A stretch of 41,967 bases of DNA from an uncultured Porphyromonadaceae bacterium (GCA_902491625.1 CABUIO010000019.1:1-41967); one strand, 5' to 3'; positions 1 to 7,903 are shown, counted from the first letter of the stretch. Notes: a model not told the origin generated them from the sequence alone. Made by a program: numbers and translations.

Positions 1-1008
1 ATCCTCTGGTGCAGAGGCTCTTGTGTTCCCACTTGCCTGCCACAATATAGAATATTGGTCAGGACAATATTTGTCAAGGAAGGTAATAGGTACTCCCATT
101 GCGCCATCGTAGTCGGATGGAATTGCATCGGTAAAAGGGACTTCTATAGCATCGTAATTGTCGTAATGGGCATATTCTTTGCCTCTGACTTCCTTATGTT
201 TGGAATACATGATGTTTTCCTCCATCGTCATAAGCGATAGAGGTTGGTGGCGTCTACCATGATCAAGATTAGTGTACCACCTAACGCCTTTGACACGAAT
301 GTATTTCTTCCCATTTTCGTCTATGCGCCATCCTGCGGCTGTAATGGGATACTCATCAGGAATGCCAAATTCTCGGTCTCCACTATGTATGGTTGAACCC
401 AACCACATTTTATTGTCTTTGAGTAATGGAAATACTTCCTTGTAAGTTATTGCGTTCATGTTTCCTATGATAAGGAATTTTTTGTCTGCTTCGACTATCC
501 AGGCGAGAAACTCACGGAATAAAGAGAAGGGTGGATTGGTGACTATGATGTCGGCTTCGTCGCGTAGAGCTGTCACTTCGGCACTGCGGAAATCTCCGTC
601 GCCTTCAAGGTAACGCCATTCTATGTCATGGAAATCTATGATGCCGTCGCCGGTAACATCGTGGTCGAGTACGAATATCTTGCCTCGAATCGATGTCTTG
701 GCCGGATCGAATTGTGGCGCGTCCTGCTCGAAAAGCGATGGTTGCCAGACTGTTTTAAATTTCTTGCTCTCGGAAGCATAGGAAGTGGATATCAACTTTT
801 TCAATCCGAGTGTCTGGAAATGTTGCGCGAAATAGAGGGTGAAATTACTCGATTCGGGGTCGTCGCAAGGTAACAGTACGGTTTTGTCTCGGAACACGTC
901 GGGGTTGAATTCGAGATAAGCATTTATCTCGCGTTCAATATCGTAGTATTGAGTGTAGAATTCGTCGTTTTTTGCAGCTTTGGCTGCCGATAGTGATTCG
1001 TTTGCCAT
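1..1008 (-). CDS. EcoRI-type adenine-specific DNA methyltransferase (3' end beyond window)
   Basis: The gene reads leftwards from an ATG at 1006-1008 and stays open for 336 codons to the window edge, so the C-terminus is missing. Near the N-terminus is AKNDEFYTQ (residues 11-20), followed by LLPCDDPESSNF (about 45-56), which resembles the degenerate AdoMet-binding motif of EcoRI-type methyltransferases. The catalytic motif IV is NPPF at residues 158-161, in the context DIIVTNPPFSLF. Members of this family transfer a methyl group from AdoMet to adenine N6 in DNA, either in restriction-modification systems or as solitary methylases. M.EcoRI has roughly 325 residues, so this protein is somewhat longer. 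No cognate endonuclease is visible in the retained part. The next gene upstream is a membrane-anchored nuclease-fold protein, but it has its own promoter and is not obviously a partner. Confidence 0.85.
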   Translation of the reverse strand, partial: MANESLSAAKAAKNDEFYTQYYDIEREINAYLEFNPDVFRDKTVLLPCDDPESSNFTLYFAQHFQTLGLKKLISTSYASESKKFKTVWQPSLFEQDAPQFDPAKTSIRGKIFVLDHDVTGDGIIDFHDIEWRYLEGDGDFRSAEVTALRDEADIIVTNPPFSLFREFLAWIVEADKKFLIIGNMNAITYKEVFPLLKDNKMWLGSTIHSGDREFGIPDEYPITAAGWRIDENGKKYIRVKGVRWYTNLDHGRRHQPLSLMTMEENIMYSKHKEVRGKEYAHYDNYDAIEVPFTDAIPSDYDGAMGVPITFLDKYCPDQYSILWQASGNTRASAPED

Positions 1009-1088
1009 TGCGGTTGGAATGGTTAGTGGTTTTCAACCTTATCCTACTCCCTAAGGTTTGAAAAAGGACAGTGTAGTTTGATAGAGTA

Positions 1089-1119
1089 CAAAGATAACCA
1101 TTTTACCGATGTAGTCAAA
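1089..1119 (-). promoter_or_regulatory. Bacteroidetes-type promoter for the methyltransferase
   Basis: On the minus strand a TTTG (1116-1119) is followed after exactly 19 nt by TATCTTTG (1089-1096). This fits the Bacteroides -33/-7 consensus TTTG-N19-21-TAnnTTTG. The methyltransferase ATG lies about 80 nt downstream. Confidence 0.75.
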
Positions 1120-1200
1120 ATCAGTATAATAAAGCAAGGATGTTAAAATGTGTAAAGGGTTGTGAAGAAGGCCTGTAAGGCTTTTTCATGTCGTGTTGTC

Positions 1201-1415
1201 ACGGCGGCCGCAAAATTTTGCGCCCCTACATATCCGCGTGGGTTGGCGATGGGAGGCAATCCTGAAGAGTTGGAGATGAGGGTGGCGTTCTTTCCGGCGG
1301 ATGAGCACAGCGAATCCGCCGGAAAAGAAACCACACCAGCGGTTTTCTCCGCTGCGACGCGGCGCAGAGTCGTGCGAGGTGCGGCTGCACCGTGGCGCAG
1401 CTCTATATTTCGCTG
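1201..1415 (+). repeat. Palindrome-rich intergenic repeat, copy 1
   Basis: The stretch opens with the 12-nt palindrome GCAAAATTTTGC (1210-1221). From 1257 onward it aligns with a second copy at 2400-2570. It contains a perfect 12-bp hairpin (stem 1291-1302 with 1314-1325, loop 1303-1313), a second hairpin around 1330-1348 (AAACC...GGTTTT), and a GCTGC...GCAGC hairpin near 1384-1401. Short open frames across it look like translations of the repeat, not genes. The 1009-1607 space holds only the promoter, this repeat and the REP-like hairpins that follow. Confidence 0.7.
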
Positions 1416-1455
1416 ATAGCTAAGGTTTTGTGTTTTTTGCTATGGTGGCGGCTGA

Positions 1456-1557
1456 GCGTCGGCAGACGCGAGATTATGATTAACGCCGTCTGAAGCGTCG
1501 GAGAAGCGAGTGCGGTGATGGCGCTCCATGTAGAATGACGGCCTCGGAGAGGTCGAG
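1456..1557 (+). repeat. Cluster of three short REP-like hairpins
   Basis: Three units share the plan stem, GG(c)A-type loop, stem, then GAG. GCGTC-ggca-GACGC-GAG lies at 1456-1472. A degenerate unit AAGCGTCGGAGAAGCGAG lies at about 1493-1510. GGCCTC-gga-GAGGTC-GAG lies at 1540-1557. The shared CGGAGA/GGCAGA core suggests repeated extragenic palindromes. No transposase or RAYT gene is visible nearby. Confidence 0.5.
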
Positions 1558-1607
1558 CGATAGCATAGGCATTGACGTTTCAAAGATGATTAGGACGTGG
1601 CGCTCAA

Positions 1608-2303
1608 TCAGAACTCGCGCTGTTTTTTCCGTTCCCGAGCTGTCTTAAATACAGTGGTGAAATAATCATCCATGTATGTCACGAGATCCGAAGAGGTTGG
1701 CTGACAGACGAATTGGGTCTTGATTCTATTTATCGAGTTGCCTTGTATGGAATCAAGTGGAACAAGCATAAAAGTTTCGGGAGCATCCGATGACCCTCCC
1801 ACGCCAAGTGCAATCACAACCTTGCGATGCTCGTCATGCTGGAATTTGCGATAACGATCGATCTGCCAGTCCTCGAACGACACTGCGCCATCATTATTCC
1901 ATCGTGAGCGGTATTTACATTCGAGGTAATAATCTATAGTGCTATCACCACGCTTCTGTTGCACGTGAAGATCAGGGTTCTTACAACTTTCGGCAACAAC
2001 TCCCGCTGTGGATACGGCGTCCTGAGTACGGTCGAGCAGCTTCAGCCGCCAGTCAGCAAGCATGTTGACTACAAAATTCTCAAATTTATCACCTTTTTCC
2101 TTGGAGGTTTCAATCTGTGAAGTCGCTGCCGGTGCTGATGTTGTTGTTGTTGTTGTTGTTGCTTCTGATGTTATTGTACGAGTGTTTTGCGTCTTCTCAT
2201 CGCCTGAATTCTCATGCTTTGATGTTACGAACATAACAATTCCGACTCCTATCGCGATCACTCCTAACGCAATAATAGCAATTCCCATAGCTGATTTCTT
2301 CAT
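1608..2303 (-). CDS. Membrane-anchored PD-(D/E)XK nuclease-like protein
   Basis: This is a 231-residue protein from the ATG at 2303; a TTG six codons upstream is possible but less likely. Residues 7-27 form one hydrophobic helix that would anchor it in the inner membrane. A low-complexity Thr-rich linker (about 43-62) follows. The C-terminal domain starts at KGDKFENFV (about 70-78, E75) and has PD at 110-111 and E-C-K at 128-130, the layout of the restriction-endonuclease-like PD-(D/E)XK core. After it come QIDRYRKF and ALGVGG...PETFMLVPL, which I recall from uncharacterised Bacteroidetes proteins with the same core. The fold call rests on these motifs. Nuclease activity, and whether its substrate is DNA, are inferences. 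The gene has its own -7 element and sits between two copies of a diverged repeat. Confidence 0.7.
   Translation of the reverse strand: MKKSAMGIAIIALGVIAIGVGIVMFVTSKHENSGDEKTQNTRTITSEATTTTTTTSAPAATSQIETSKEKGDKFENFVVNMLADWRLKLLDRTQDAVSTAGVVAESCKNPDLHVQQKRGDSTIDYYLECKYRSRWNNDGAVSFEDWQIDRYRKFQHDEHRKVVIALGVGGSSDAPETFMLVPLDSIQGNSINRIKTQFVCQPTSSDLVTYMDDYFTTVFKTARERKKQREF
2140..2161 (+). repeat. (GTT)7 microsatellite inside the nuclease-like gene
   Basis: Seven perfect GTT units run from 2140 to 2160. On the coding strand they give a run of seven ACA threonine codons in the linker between membrane helix and nuclease-like domain. Slippage here by whole units would change linker length without breaking the frame. 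Confidence 0.9.
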
Positions 2304-2330
2304 AAAAATATTCTTCGTCAATTAATTTCA

Positions 2331-2338
2331 CAAAGATA
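2331..2338 (-). promoter_or_regulatory. -7 element upstream of the nuclease-like gene
   Basis: The minus strand reads TATCTTTG, a full match to TAnnTTTG, 28 nt before the chosen ATG. I see no clear TTTG at the expected -33 distance, so the call rests on the -7 box alone. Confidence 0.5.
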
Positions 2339-2399
2339 ATCAAAAACATGAGAATTTCACATATAACGCAGTTTTTTCTGCCACTATGTCGCGGTGAAG

Positions 2400-2612
2400 C
2401 AACCCTGAAGGGTTGGAGATGAATGGGCGTTCTTTCCGACGGATTCGCTGTGCTCATCCGTCGGCTAAGGACAAAGAAACCGCTGGTGCGGTTTTCTCCG
2501 CTGCGACGCGGCACAGAGTCGTGCGAGGCGCGGCTGCACCGTGGTGCAGCCCTACGCTCGGACGTAGCCATTTTTGTTGGTTGCGACTATTTACGCTCGG
2601 ACGTGGTTATTT
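2400..2612 (+). repeat. Palindrome-rich intergenic repeat, copy 2, with tandem ACGCTCGGACGT hairpins
   Basis: It aligns with copy 1 from its first hairpin (CAACCC-tgaa-GGGTTG at 2400-2415) through the GCTGCACC-gt-GGTGCAGC hairpin at about 2533-2550. The central hairpin (stem 2436-2444 with 2456-2464, loop 2445-2455) carries the reverse complement of the copy-1 loop. Two further hairpins with the sequence ACGCTCGGACGT follow at 2554-2565 and 2593-2604. The repeat fills the space between the nuclease-like gene and the end of the S41 peptidase gene. Confidence 0.7.
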
Positions 2613-2634
2613 TCGCTTGGGGCGGTTGCCGGGA

Positions 2635-3672
2635 TTACCATTTGCCGGTGGCGTGCATGTCGCGGGCTTTGGCGAGGGCGAAGTCGAGGATGCGGTCGAT
2701 GCCTCGGGCAAGTTCGTCGTCGGGGGAGTGTACCTCGCAGCCGAAGGTGGGATCAATCCCTTCTTCTATGCTGCGGCCTCTTGCGTCGGTCATGGGACAT
2801 GCCGAGAACCGAACGCTCCAGCCGTTGGGGAGTTCGCCGCTGAAGGGCATTCCGGAACCGCCGCCGGTGTGTGCGCCGACAATCACGACGTTGGGGAGCG
2901 ATTTCATGACTGAGACGAAGTCGTTGGCGGCGCTAAAGCATGAGCGGTTTGTCACGACCACCACCGGGCGCGAGGGCCAGTGGTGGCGTCCGTAGGTCGG
3001 CTTGTAGACGACGGCTCGCGGTTCGGAGAAGTCGTTGTGGCCGGGGCCTGTCTTGTGGCGTATATAGCCGGCACAGATTTCCTCGTCGATGAATCGGCCG
3101 ACGAGAGTCTCCACGTTGGTCAGCATGCCTCCGCCGTTATTGCGCACGTCGATTACCATTGCGACGCAATCCTTGAAGTAGTCGAGAATCCAATCGAGAT
3201 TGCTTTCACCGATGGGGGTGGAGAAGGAGCCGATGTAGATGTAGGCGATGTTGCCGGGCATCCATTTGTAGCAGATGCCGGAGATGGTGCTGTAGTCGAA
3301 TTTGAGGTAGTTTTCCTGCAGGGTGCGCAGATTGAAGTCCTGCGGATAGTCTGTCCACCATTTGCGGTAGTAGGAGACGTCGAACGATGAGGAGAGGTTG
3401 ACATGGCCGTCGCGCAGGGTGTCAAGCATCTGCGCGCATGTCTTGAAGTATTCTCGGCGCGTCATTCCCGGCACGATCCGCGCGCTGTAGATGTCGTGGA
3501 CGCCGTTCCAGTCGATTTCTTTCTCCTGAAAGAAGCAGTAGTGTTCGTCCATGAGAGTCCAGAGCGCGTCGAAATTGCCCTCCGGAGTATCTTTAAATTC
3601 CTCGTAGGGGTGGCATCCGGCGAGAAGGGAGAGTAAGACAGCTGATATGCCGATGGCGGAAAACTTGCGCAT
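2635..3672 (-). CDS. S41-family lipoprotein peptidase
   Basis: This is a 345-residue protein starting at the ATG 3670-3672, just past the stop of the preceding gene. The N-terminus is a lipoprotein signal with lipobox LLAGC (Cys20), so the protein should be lipid-anchored in the envelope. The C-terminal-processing-peptidase core is visible: IAYIYIGSF (about 142-150), VIDVRNNGGG (173-182), and the nucleophile region TNRSCFSAAN with the probable catalytic Ser247. A GAHTGG turn follows at 267-272. No PDZ domain is evident, so it resembles the short, tricorn-core-like S41 members of Bacteroidetes. The residues after Ser247 are AAND instead of the common AAE/AGE. It is the last gene of the parC-barrel-peptidase operon. 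The substrate is unknown. Confidence 0.88.
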   Translation of the reverse strand: MRKFSAIGISAVLLSLLAGCHPYEEFKDTPEGNFDALWTLMDEHYCFFQEKEIDWNGVHDIYSARIVPGMTRREYFKTCAQMLDTLRDGHVNLSSSFDVSYYRKWWTDYPQDFNLRTLQENYLKFDYSTISGICYKWMPGNIAYIYIGSFSTPIGESNLDWILDYFKDCVAMVIDVRNNGGGMLTNVETLVGRFIDEEICAGYIRHKTGPGHNDFSEPRAVVYKPTYGRHHWPSRPVVVVTNRSCFSAANDFVSVMKSLPNVVIVGAHTGGGSGMPFSGELPNGWSVRFSACPMTDARGRSIEEGIDPTFGCEVHSPDDELARGIDRILDFALAKARDMHATGKW

Positions 3673-3674
3673 GG

Positions 3675-4529
3675 TCAATAGGTTGCAGTGATTATTTCGC
3701 GTTGGTGAGTGTCGTGGAGTCCGCGGGTGACGTTGATCCAGTCGGTGGCGATTCCGAGTGTGACGCTATGGTTGACGAGCCGCGTGTTGATGTGGCTGAC
3801 GTAGCTGGAGCGGCATTGCGCCTTGTAGCCTACGGAGAGGCGGATGTTGCAGACGGAGAACTGCGCCGAGAGATGGTTGGTGATGGCGAAATGGTTGCCC
3901 CACCATCCGAAGCGGGCGAGTCCGGAGCTGTCGCCGAGATATATCTCGTAGTAGCTCTGGCCGTACTGCGGCGAGAAGAAGACACCGAGCGAGGGGAGCG
4001 ACATCCTTTCGGTGAACGTGACCGGCAGACGTCCGATTCGCAGCGTGTAGTCGGCGCGGAGGTTAAGCGTCAGGTCAAGCGAGAGGCGTGCGGCCACGGG
4101 ATTGTTGGAGTTGCGCGGCAGATAGAGCGCTCCGGCGTCGAGTTCGAGACCGGCGCCTCCGGCAACCTGAAGTCCCGGAAGCGGGCGGAGCCTGTAGAGC
4201 ATGTCCCAGCCGAGGGCGAGGTCAAGTCCTGTCATGGACGACGTGTGCTGCCGGTTATGGTTGAGGTCAAAGCTGAATCCGGCGTCAAAATCCATGATGA
4301 AATGCTGCGGGTCAAATGCCATGGCGCGGCTCCATGTGGCGGCGATGCCGAAGTGTGTGCCGCTCTGCCGGACAGGGGAGAGGTAGGTGTTGAAATCGCG
4401 CGAGGCACCGATCTCTAATGTGTAGAGCGAGGTGAGCGGGCGCAGCGGGGGCAGCGAGTCCGGCTTCTCGGCTCCACGGCATAGTGTGGCCGAGATGGCC
4501 GCGAGTATAAGGAAAAGAATCTTACGCAT
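3675..4529 (-). CDS. Outer-membrane beta-barrel protein, DUF3316-like
   Basis: The protein has 284 residues. A Sec signal peptide (MRKILFLILAAISATLCRGA) is followed by alternating hydrophobic/polar strands rich in aromatic residues, and the C-terminus ends in aromatic Tyr. The early SLYTLEIGASRDFNTYLSP segment matches my memory of the Bacteroidetes DUF3316 family, but the number is not certain. The strand pattern supports an outer-membrane barrel of about 10-12 strands. Its start overlaps the end of parC by 8 nt and its stop lies 2 nt before the S41 start, which shows translational coupling in one operon. The molecular role is unknown. Confidence 0.7.
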   Translation of the reverse strand: MRKILFLILAAISATLCRGAEKPDSLPPLRPLTSLYTLEIGASRDFNTYLSPVRQSGTHFGIAATWSRAMAFDPQHFIMDFDAGFSFDLNHNRQHTSSMTGLDLALGWDMLYRLRPLPGLQVAGGAGLELDAGALYLPRNSNNPVAARLSLDLTLNLRADYTLRIGRLPVTFTERMSLPSLGVFFSPQYGQSYYEIYLGDSSGLARFGWWGNHFAITNHLSAQFSVCNIRLSVGYKAQCRSSYVSHINTRLVNHSVTLGIATDWINVTRGLHDTHQREIITATY

Positions 4530-7263
4530 CGGTATCGTTGTTGTCGTTGCCGGCGGTCGTGTCTGTGTCGGTGAAGAGTTGCTGCTGGCCTATGAGTTCG
4601 TCGCGGATGTCAACCTGGCTGACAATCTCTTCTTCGGTCTCTGCGGTAGCATTTCCGTCGGCGGACTGTTCCGGCTCCTCTTCCTGCGGCTCTTCTTCAG
4701 GCAGACGCAGAGGCTCCAGTTCGGTTATGGAAGCCACCTCGAAGTTGCTGACACGCTTGCCCTTGGCCTTGAAACCTTTCACGGCCACGAACTCCTCGGC
4801 GTCGATCTCCATAGAGCCTCTTACGGAGTCATGGCCTCCGAAGACAACCTCCAGACGCGGATAGACGGTGTCGGTGAGCAGTATCAGCGATGATTTCTCG
4901 TCGTCGCCGACATAGCGCTGTGGTTTGGCAGAAGGTTCGAAACGGAATCGCTTGATGTAGGGATAGCCGTGCTGCGAGGCGTCGTAGAGCGCGGCGGTGA
5001 AGACCTGCGCGGGGTTGAACTTGCTGATGCGCAGGATATTGTCGTCGTAGTGGTTGGTGTCGTTGTAGTCTGTGGTATAGAACTGGCCGTCGGTGGTGAC
5101 GACAAGGACGAGGTCGTTGCCCTGAAACTCTCCGAGCAGATTGCCGCGTCCCTCGTAGTTGAGTCGCAGCACGTCGGGATCGAACCATACCTTGCGTCCG
5201 CCGAGGGTGCTTGTGCCTTTCTCCTTAAGCGCGATGCGCGCGATGTCGTTTTTGGTGACGAGGTTGCCCAGGGCGTCCTTGCCTTTGATCTCCAGCTCGG
5301 CGAAATTGACGTCGATCTGCAGTACTTTCAGGCGCGGTTTCGGTTTGAGCGTGACACGAAGCACCTCCGCCTCGCCGTTGGGGTTGGCCGAGAACCACAG
5401 CACTTTGGAGCCGGGCAGGCGGCGGGTGAGGTTGTATTCCTTGTCGCGGGTGAGTCCGCTGATGTGGAAACGCTTCTTGTAGTAGGCGCCACCTTTGCCA
5501 TTGAGGTAGACCACGTTGTAGACCGTGCGCTTGTCGTTGCGCTTGAAGACGCCGAGATGGATCACGTTCTTGTCGACATAGAATTTGTCGGCCACGCGCA
5601 TCAGCTTGTAGCGGCCGTCCTTGTAGAAAACGATGATGTCGTCGATGTCGGAGCAGTTGCAGACAAACTCGGCGTCCTTTAGCGCCGTGCCGGCGAAACC
5701 GCGCTCGCGGTCGAAGTAGAGGCGCCGGTTGGCCTCGGCCACCTTCGTGGCCTCGATGCTGTCGAAGTCGCGGATGACCGTGCGTCGCGGGAAACGTGCG
5801 CCATATTTCTCCTTCAGATGCTCGAACCAGCGGATGGTGTAGTCGGTGATGTGGTCGATGTCGTCAAGAAGATCGGCGATGTTTTTATCCAGCGCGAGGA
5901 GGCGGTCGGCGGCCTTGTCGGAGTTGAATTTCAGGATACGTCCCATCTTGATCTCCCACAGGCGCATGATGTCGTCGCGTGTGACCTCGCGGTAGAAGTC
6001 CCTTTTCCATGGCTCCAGGCGCTTGTCGATGTGTGCCACAGCGGCATCCATGTCGGGTGCGGTCTCCAGCGGACGATCCTTGTAGATGCGGTTTTCGATG
6101 AAGATCTTCTCCAACGAGAGGAAGAACTGCTCCTCGCGGGTCTCGTGAAGCTTTATCTGCAGCTCCCGGAGCAGGATGTCGCGCGTATGGTCGACACTGA
6201 AGCGCAACACGTCGCTCACGGAGAGGAAGTGGGGCTTGTTGTCGTTGATGACGCAGCACATCGTCGAGATGCTGACCTCGCAGTCCGTGAAGGCGTAGAG
6301 CGCGTCAATGGCCTTGTCCGACGACGTGCTGGGAAGGAGATGCACGAGGATGTTGGCGTTGGCGGCGGTGTTGTCGTCGACGTGGCGGATCTTGATCTTC
6401 CCTTTCTCCTGGGCCGCGATTATTGAGGCGATGATGGTCTTCGTGGTCTTGCCGAAGGGGAGCTCCGTGACAGCGAGGGTCTTGCTGTCGATCTTCTCGA
6501 TCTTCGCCCTGACCTTCACGGCGCCGCCACGCTCGCCGTCGCGGTAGCGGCTCACGTCGATTAGTCCTCCGGTCTGGAAGTCGGGGAGGAGCCGGAACTC
6601 CTCGCCGCGCAGATAGCTGACCGCGGCGTCGCAGATCTCGTTGAAATTGTGGGGGAGAATCTTGGAACTGAGGCCTACGGCGATTCCCTCGACTCCCTGA
6701 GCAAGAAGGAGGGGGAACTTCACCGGAAGGGTAACCGGCTCCTGCTTGCGGCCGTCGTAGCTCGGAGTCCACTCAGTCACCTTGGGACTGTAGACAGTCT
6801 CCAGGGCGAATTCCGACAGACGCGCCTCGATATATCGCGATGCGGCCGCGCGGTCGCCGGTGATTATGTTTCCCCAGTTGCCCTGAGTGTCGATCAGAAG
6901 TTCCTTCTGTCCGAGCTGTACGAGTGCGTCGGCAATGGAGGCGTCGCCGTGGGGATGATACTGCATCGTGTTTCCGACCACATTCGCCACTTTGTTGAAT
7001 CTGCCGTCATCGAGTGTGTACATGGAGTGGAGAATGCGACGCTGCACGGGCTTGAGTCCGTCGACGATATGCGGCACCGCACGTTCAAGAATGACGTAGC
7101 TGGCGTATTCCAGAAACCATTTGCGGTAAAGTCCCGAGAGCACCGTGCGTTTGTCGGCTCCGGGCACATTGTAGCTCTCGTCCGATCCTTCGGGCGGGTC
7201 CGCAGGAATGATTTCGTCGGGCATCTCGTTGTAGTTTTCGTCGTTGTCGGTCAGATTGTCCAT
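4522..7263 (-). CDS. parC: DNA topoisomerase IV / gyrase-type subunit A
   Basis: This 913-residue type IIA topoisomerase A subunit would pair with a ParE/GyrB-like ATPase to pass one duplex through another. The breakage-reunion domain begins near residue 44 (GLYRKWFLEYASYVILERAVP). It carries the quinolone-region sequence HPHGDASIADAL (103-114), with Ala108 at the position of E. coli GyrA Ser83, and the catalytic Tyr144 in AASRYIEARL. The C-terminal beta-pinwheel (from about 530) lacks a canonical GyrA box, which favours ParC over GyrA. The last 70 residues form an acidic, low-complexity tail. The start at 7263 follows a leader of about 250 nt. Confidence 0.93.
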   Translation of the reverse strand: MDNLTDNDENYNEMPDEIIPADPPEGSDESYNVPGADKRTVLSGLYRKWFLEYASYVILERAVPHIVDGLKPVQRRILHSMYTLDDGRFNKVANVVGNTMQYHPHGDASIADALVQLGQKELLIDTQGNWGNIITGDRAAASRYIEARLSEFALETVYSPKVTEWTPSYDGRKQEPVTLPVKFPLLLAQGVEGIAVGLSSKILPHNFNEICDAAVSYLRGEEFRLLPDFQTGGLIDVSRYRDGERGGAVKVRAKIEKIDSKTLAVTELPFGKTTKTIIASIIAAQEKGKIKIRHVDDNTAANANILVHLLPSTSSDKAIDALYAFTDCEVSISTMCCVINDNKPHFLSVSDVLRFSVDHTRDILLRELQIKLHETREEQFFLSLEKIFIENRIYKDRPLETAPDMDAAVAHIDKRLEPWKRDFYREVTRDDIMRLWEIKMGRILKFNSDKAADRLLALDKNIADLLDDIDHITDYTIRWFEHLKEKYGARFPRRTVIRDFDSIEATKVAEANRRLYFDRERGFAGTALKDAEFVCNCSDIDDIIVFYKDGRYKLMRVADKFYVDKNVIHLGVFKRNDKRTVYNVVYLNGKGGAYYKKRFHISGLTRDKEYNLTRRLPGSKVLWFSANPNGEAEVLRVTLKPKPRLKVLQIDVNFAELEIKGKDALGNLVTKNDIARIALKEKGTSTLGGRKVWFDPDVLRLNYEGRGNLLGEFQGNDLVLVVTTDGQFYTTDYNDTNHYDDNILRISKFNPAQVFTAALYDASQHGYPYIKRFRFEPSAKPQRYVGDDEKSSLILLTDTVYPRLEVVFGGHDSVRGSMEIDAEEFVAVKGFKAKGKRVSNFEVASITELEPLRLPEEEPQEEEPEQSADGNATAETEEEIVSQVDIRDELIGQQQLFTDTDTTAGNDNNDTDA

Positions 7264-7317
7264 AAAGAGTCAGGCAGCTAAGGTTAATCGGTGGGCTATT
7301 GCTTTGGCTACGGCAAT

Positions 7318-7510
7318 AAGTAACTCTTAAAAATTAGTTAATGTTAAAGCAGTGGAGGTAACTCACATTTCTGACACATCCTTGCTCGTCTTTTTGGCGC
7401 TTTAGCCGTTATCGCTCAGTCATGTAGCCCGCTACACTCCTTCGCTCTTCCGACTAAATCATTCAAAAATACTTCGCAATTATGTATCATCTAATTTTTG
7501 CGAGTTACTT
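7318..7510 (-). repeat. 193-nt inverted-repeat-bounded leader element upstream of parC
   Basis: The arms AAGTAACTCTTAAAAATTAG (7318-7337) and CTAATTTTTGCGAGTTACTT (7491-7510) are complementary at 18 of 20 positions. The interior contains the perfect hairpin TGTAGC-cc-GCTACA and a third GTAACTC motif near 7359. On the minus strand a promoter lies directly outside the right arm, so a transcript would start almost exactly at the arm and run through the whole element to parC. Short frames inside (about 24 and 11 codons) have no recognisable product. The element could be a structured untranslated leader, an independent small RNA, or a MITE-like insertion. Confidence 0.55.
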
Positions 7511-7518
7511 AACAATAG

Positions 7519-7549
7519 CAAAGTTAGCCAAAAAAACTGAAACGACAAA
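7519..7549 (-). promoter_or_regulatory. Promoter for the parC operon or leader RNA
   Basis: The minus strand shows TTTG (7546-7549), a 19-nt spacer, and TAACTTTG (7519-7526), a complete consensus match. The predicted start is near 7512, at the edge of the inverted-repeat element and about 250 nt upstream of the parC ATG. Confidence 0.75.
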
Positions 7550-7654
7550 ACGGCGCCCAAAACGACAGACCGGAGGCAACGCGCTGCGGACAGTCGCGGA
7601 TGCCTCCGGTAAGAACCGTTATTTCAATTATTTAGATAATAGGCTTAAAGTCTA

Positions 7655-7864
7655 TTACACGAGAGAGACGATGATGTCCTCGTCGTTTTCGGTGAGAACG
7701 ACCTTGCCTTCGCGGCCAAGCCAGCCGAGTGCGGCCATGATCTCGTCCTTTTTCAGTTTGGTAGCTTTCTTAAGCTGTTTGAAACCGAGCATGCGGGTCT
7801 CGCTGCCGTCGAGGGCCTTGTAAACTTCGCCGGCCCAAGTACCGATTGATTCAATGTTCATCAT
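7655..7864 (-). CDS. Small winged helix-turn-helix protein
   Basis: This 69-residue protein begins MMNIESIGTWAGEVYKALDG and continues with GFKQLKKATKLKKDEIMAALGWLGREGKV, a compact winged-helix arrangement: recognition-type helix, then a short hairpin VVLTENDEDIIVSL. It matches my memory of the Bacteroidetes-specific winged-helix family formerly called DUF2582. Either of two adjacent ATG codons (7864 or 7861) could serve as start. It has its own -7 box. Nucleic-acid binding is inferred from the fold. No partner is indicated by context, as the gene stands alone between typA and the parC leader. Confidence 0.8.
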   Translation of the reverse strand: MMNIESIGTWAGEVYKALDGSETRMLGFKQLKKATKLKKDEIMAALGWLGREGKVVLTENDEDIIVSLV

Positions 7865-7903
7865 TCCTATAATTAAAAATAAAACAAACTTTACTTATTG
7901 CTG

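Noticed and set aside
1162..1416. Open frames of 84 and 63 codons across repeat copy 1, and 166-190 codons across copy 2 (2413-2995)
   Set aside because: They are translations of the palindromic repeat, run into or oppose confident genes, and show no conserved protein features.
1..2303. Complete restriction-modification system
   Set aside because: The methylase is partial and the nuclease-like protein is membrane-anchored with its own promoter and separated by a repeat. A pairing cannot be claimed.
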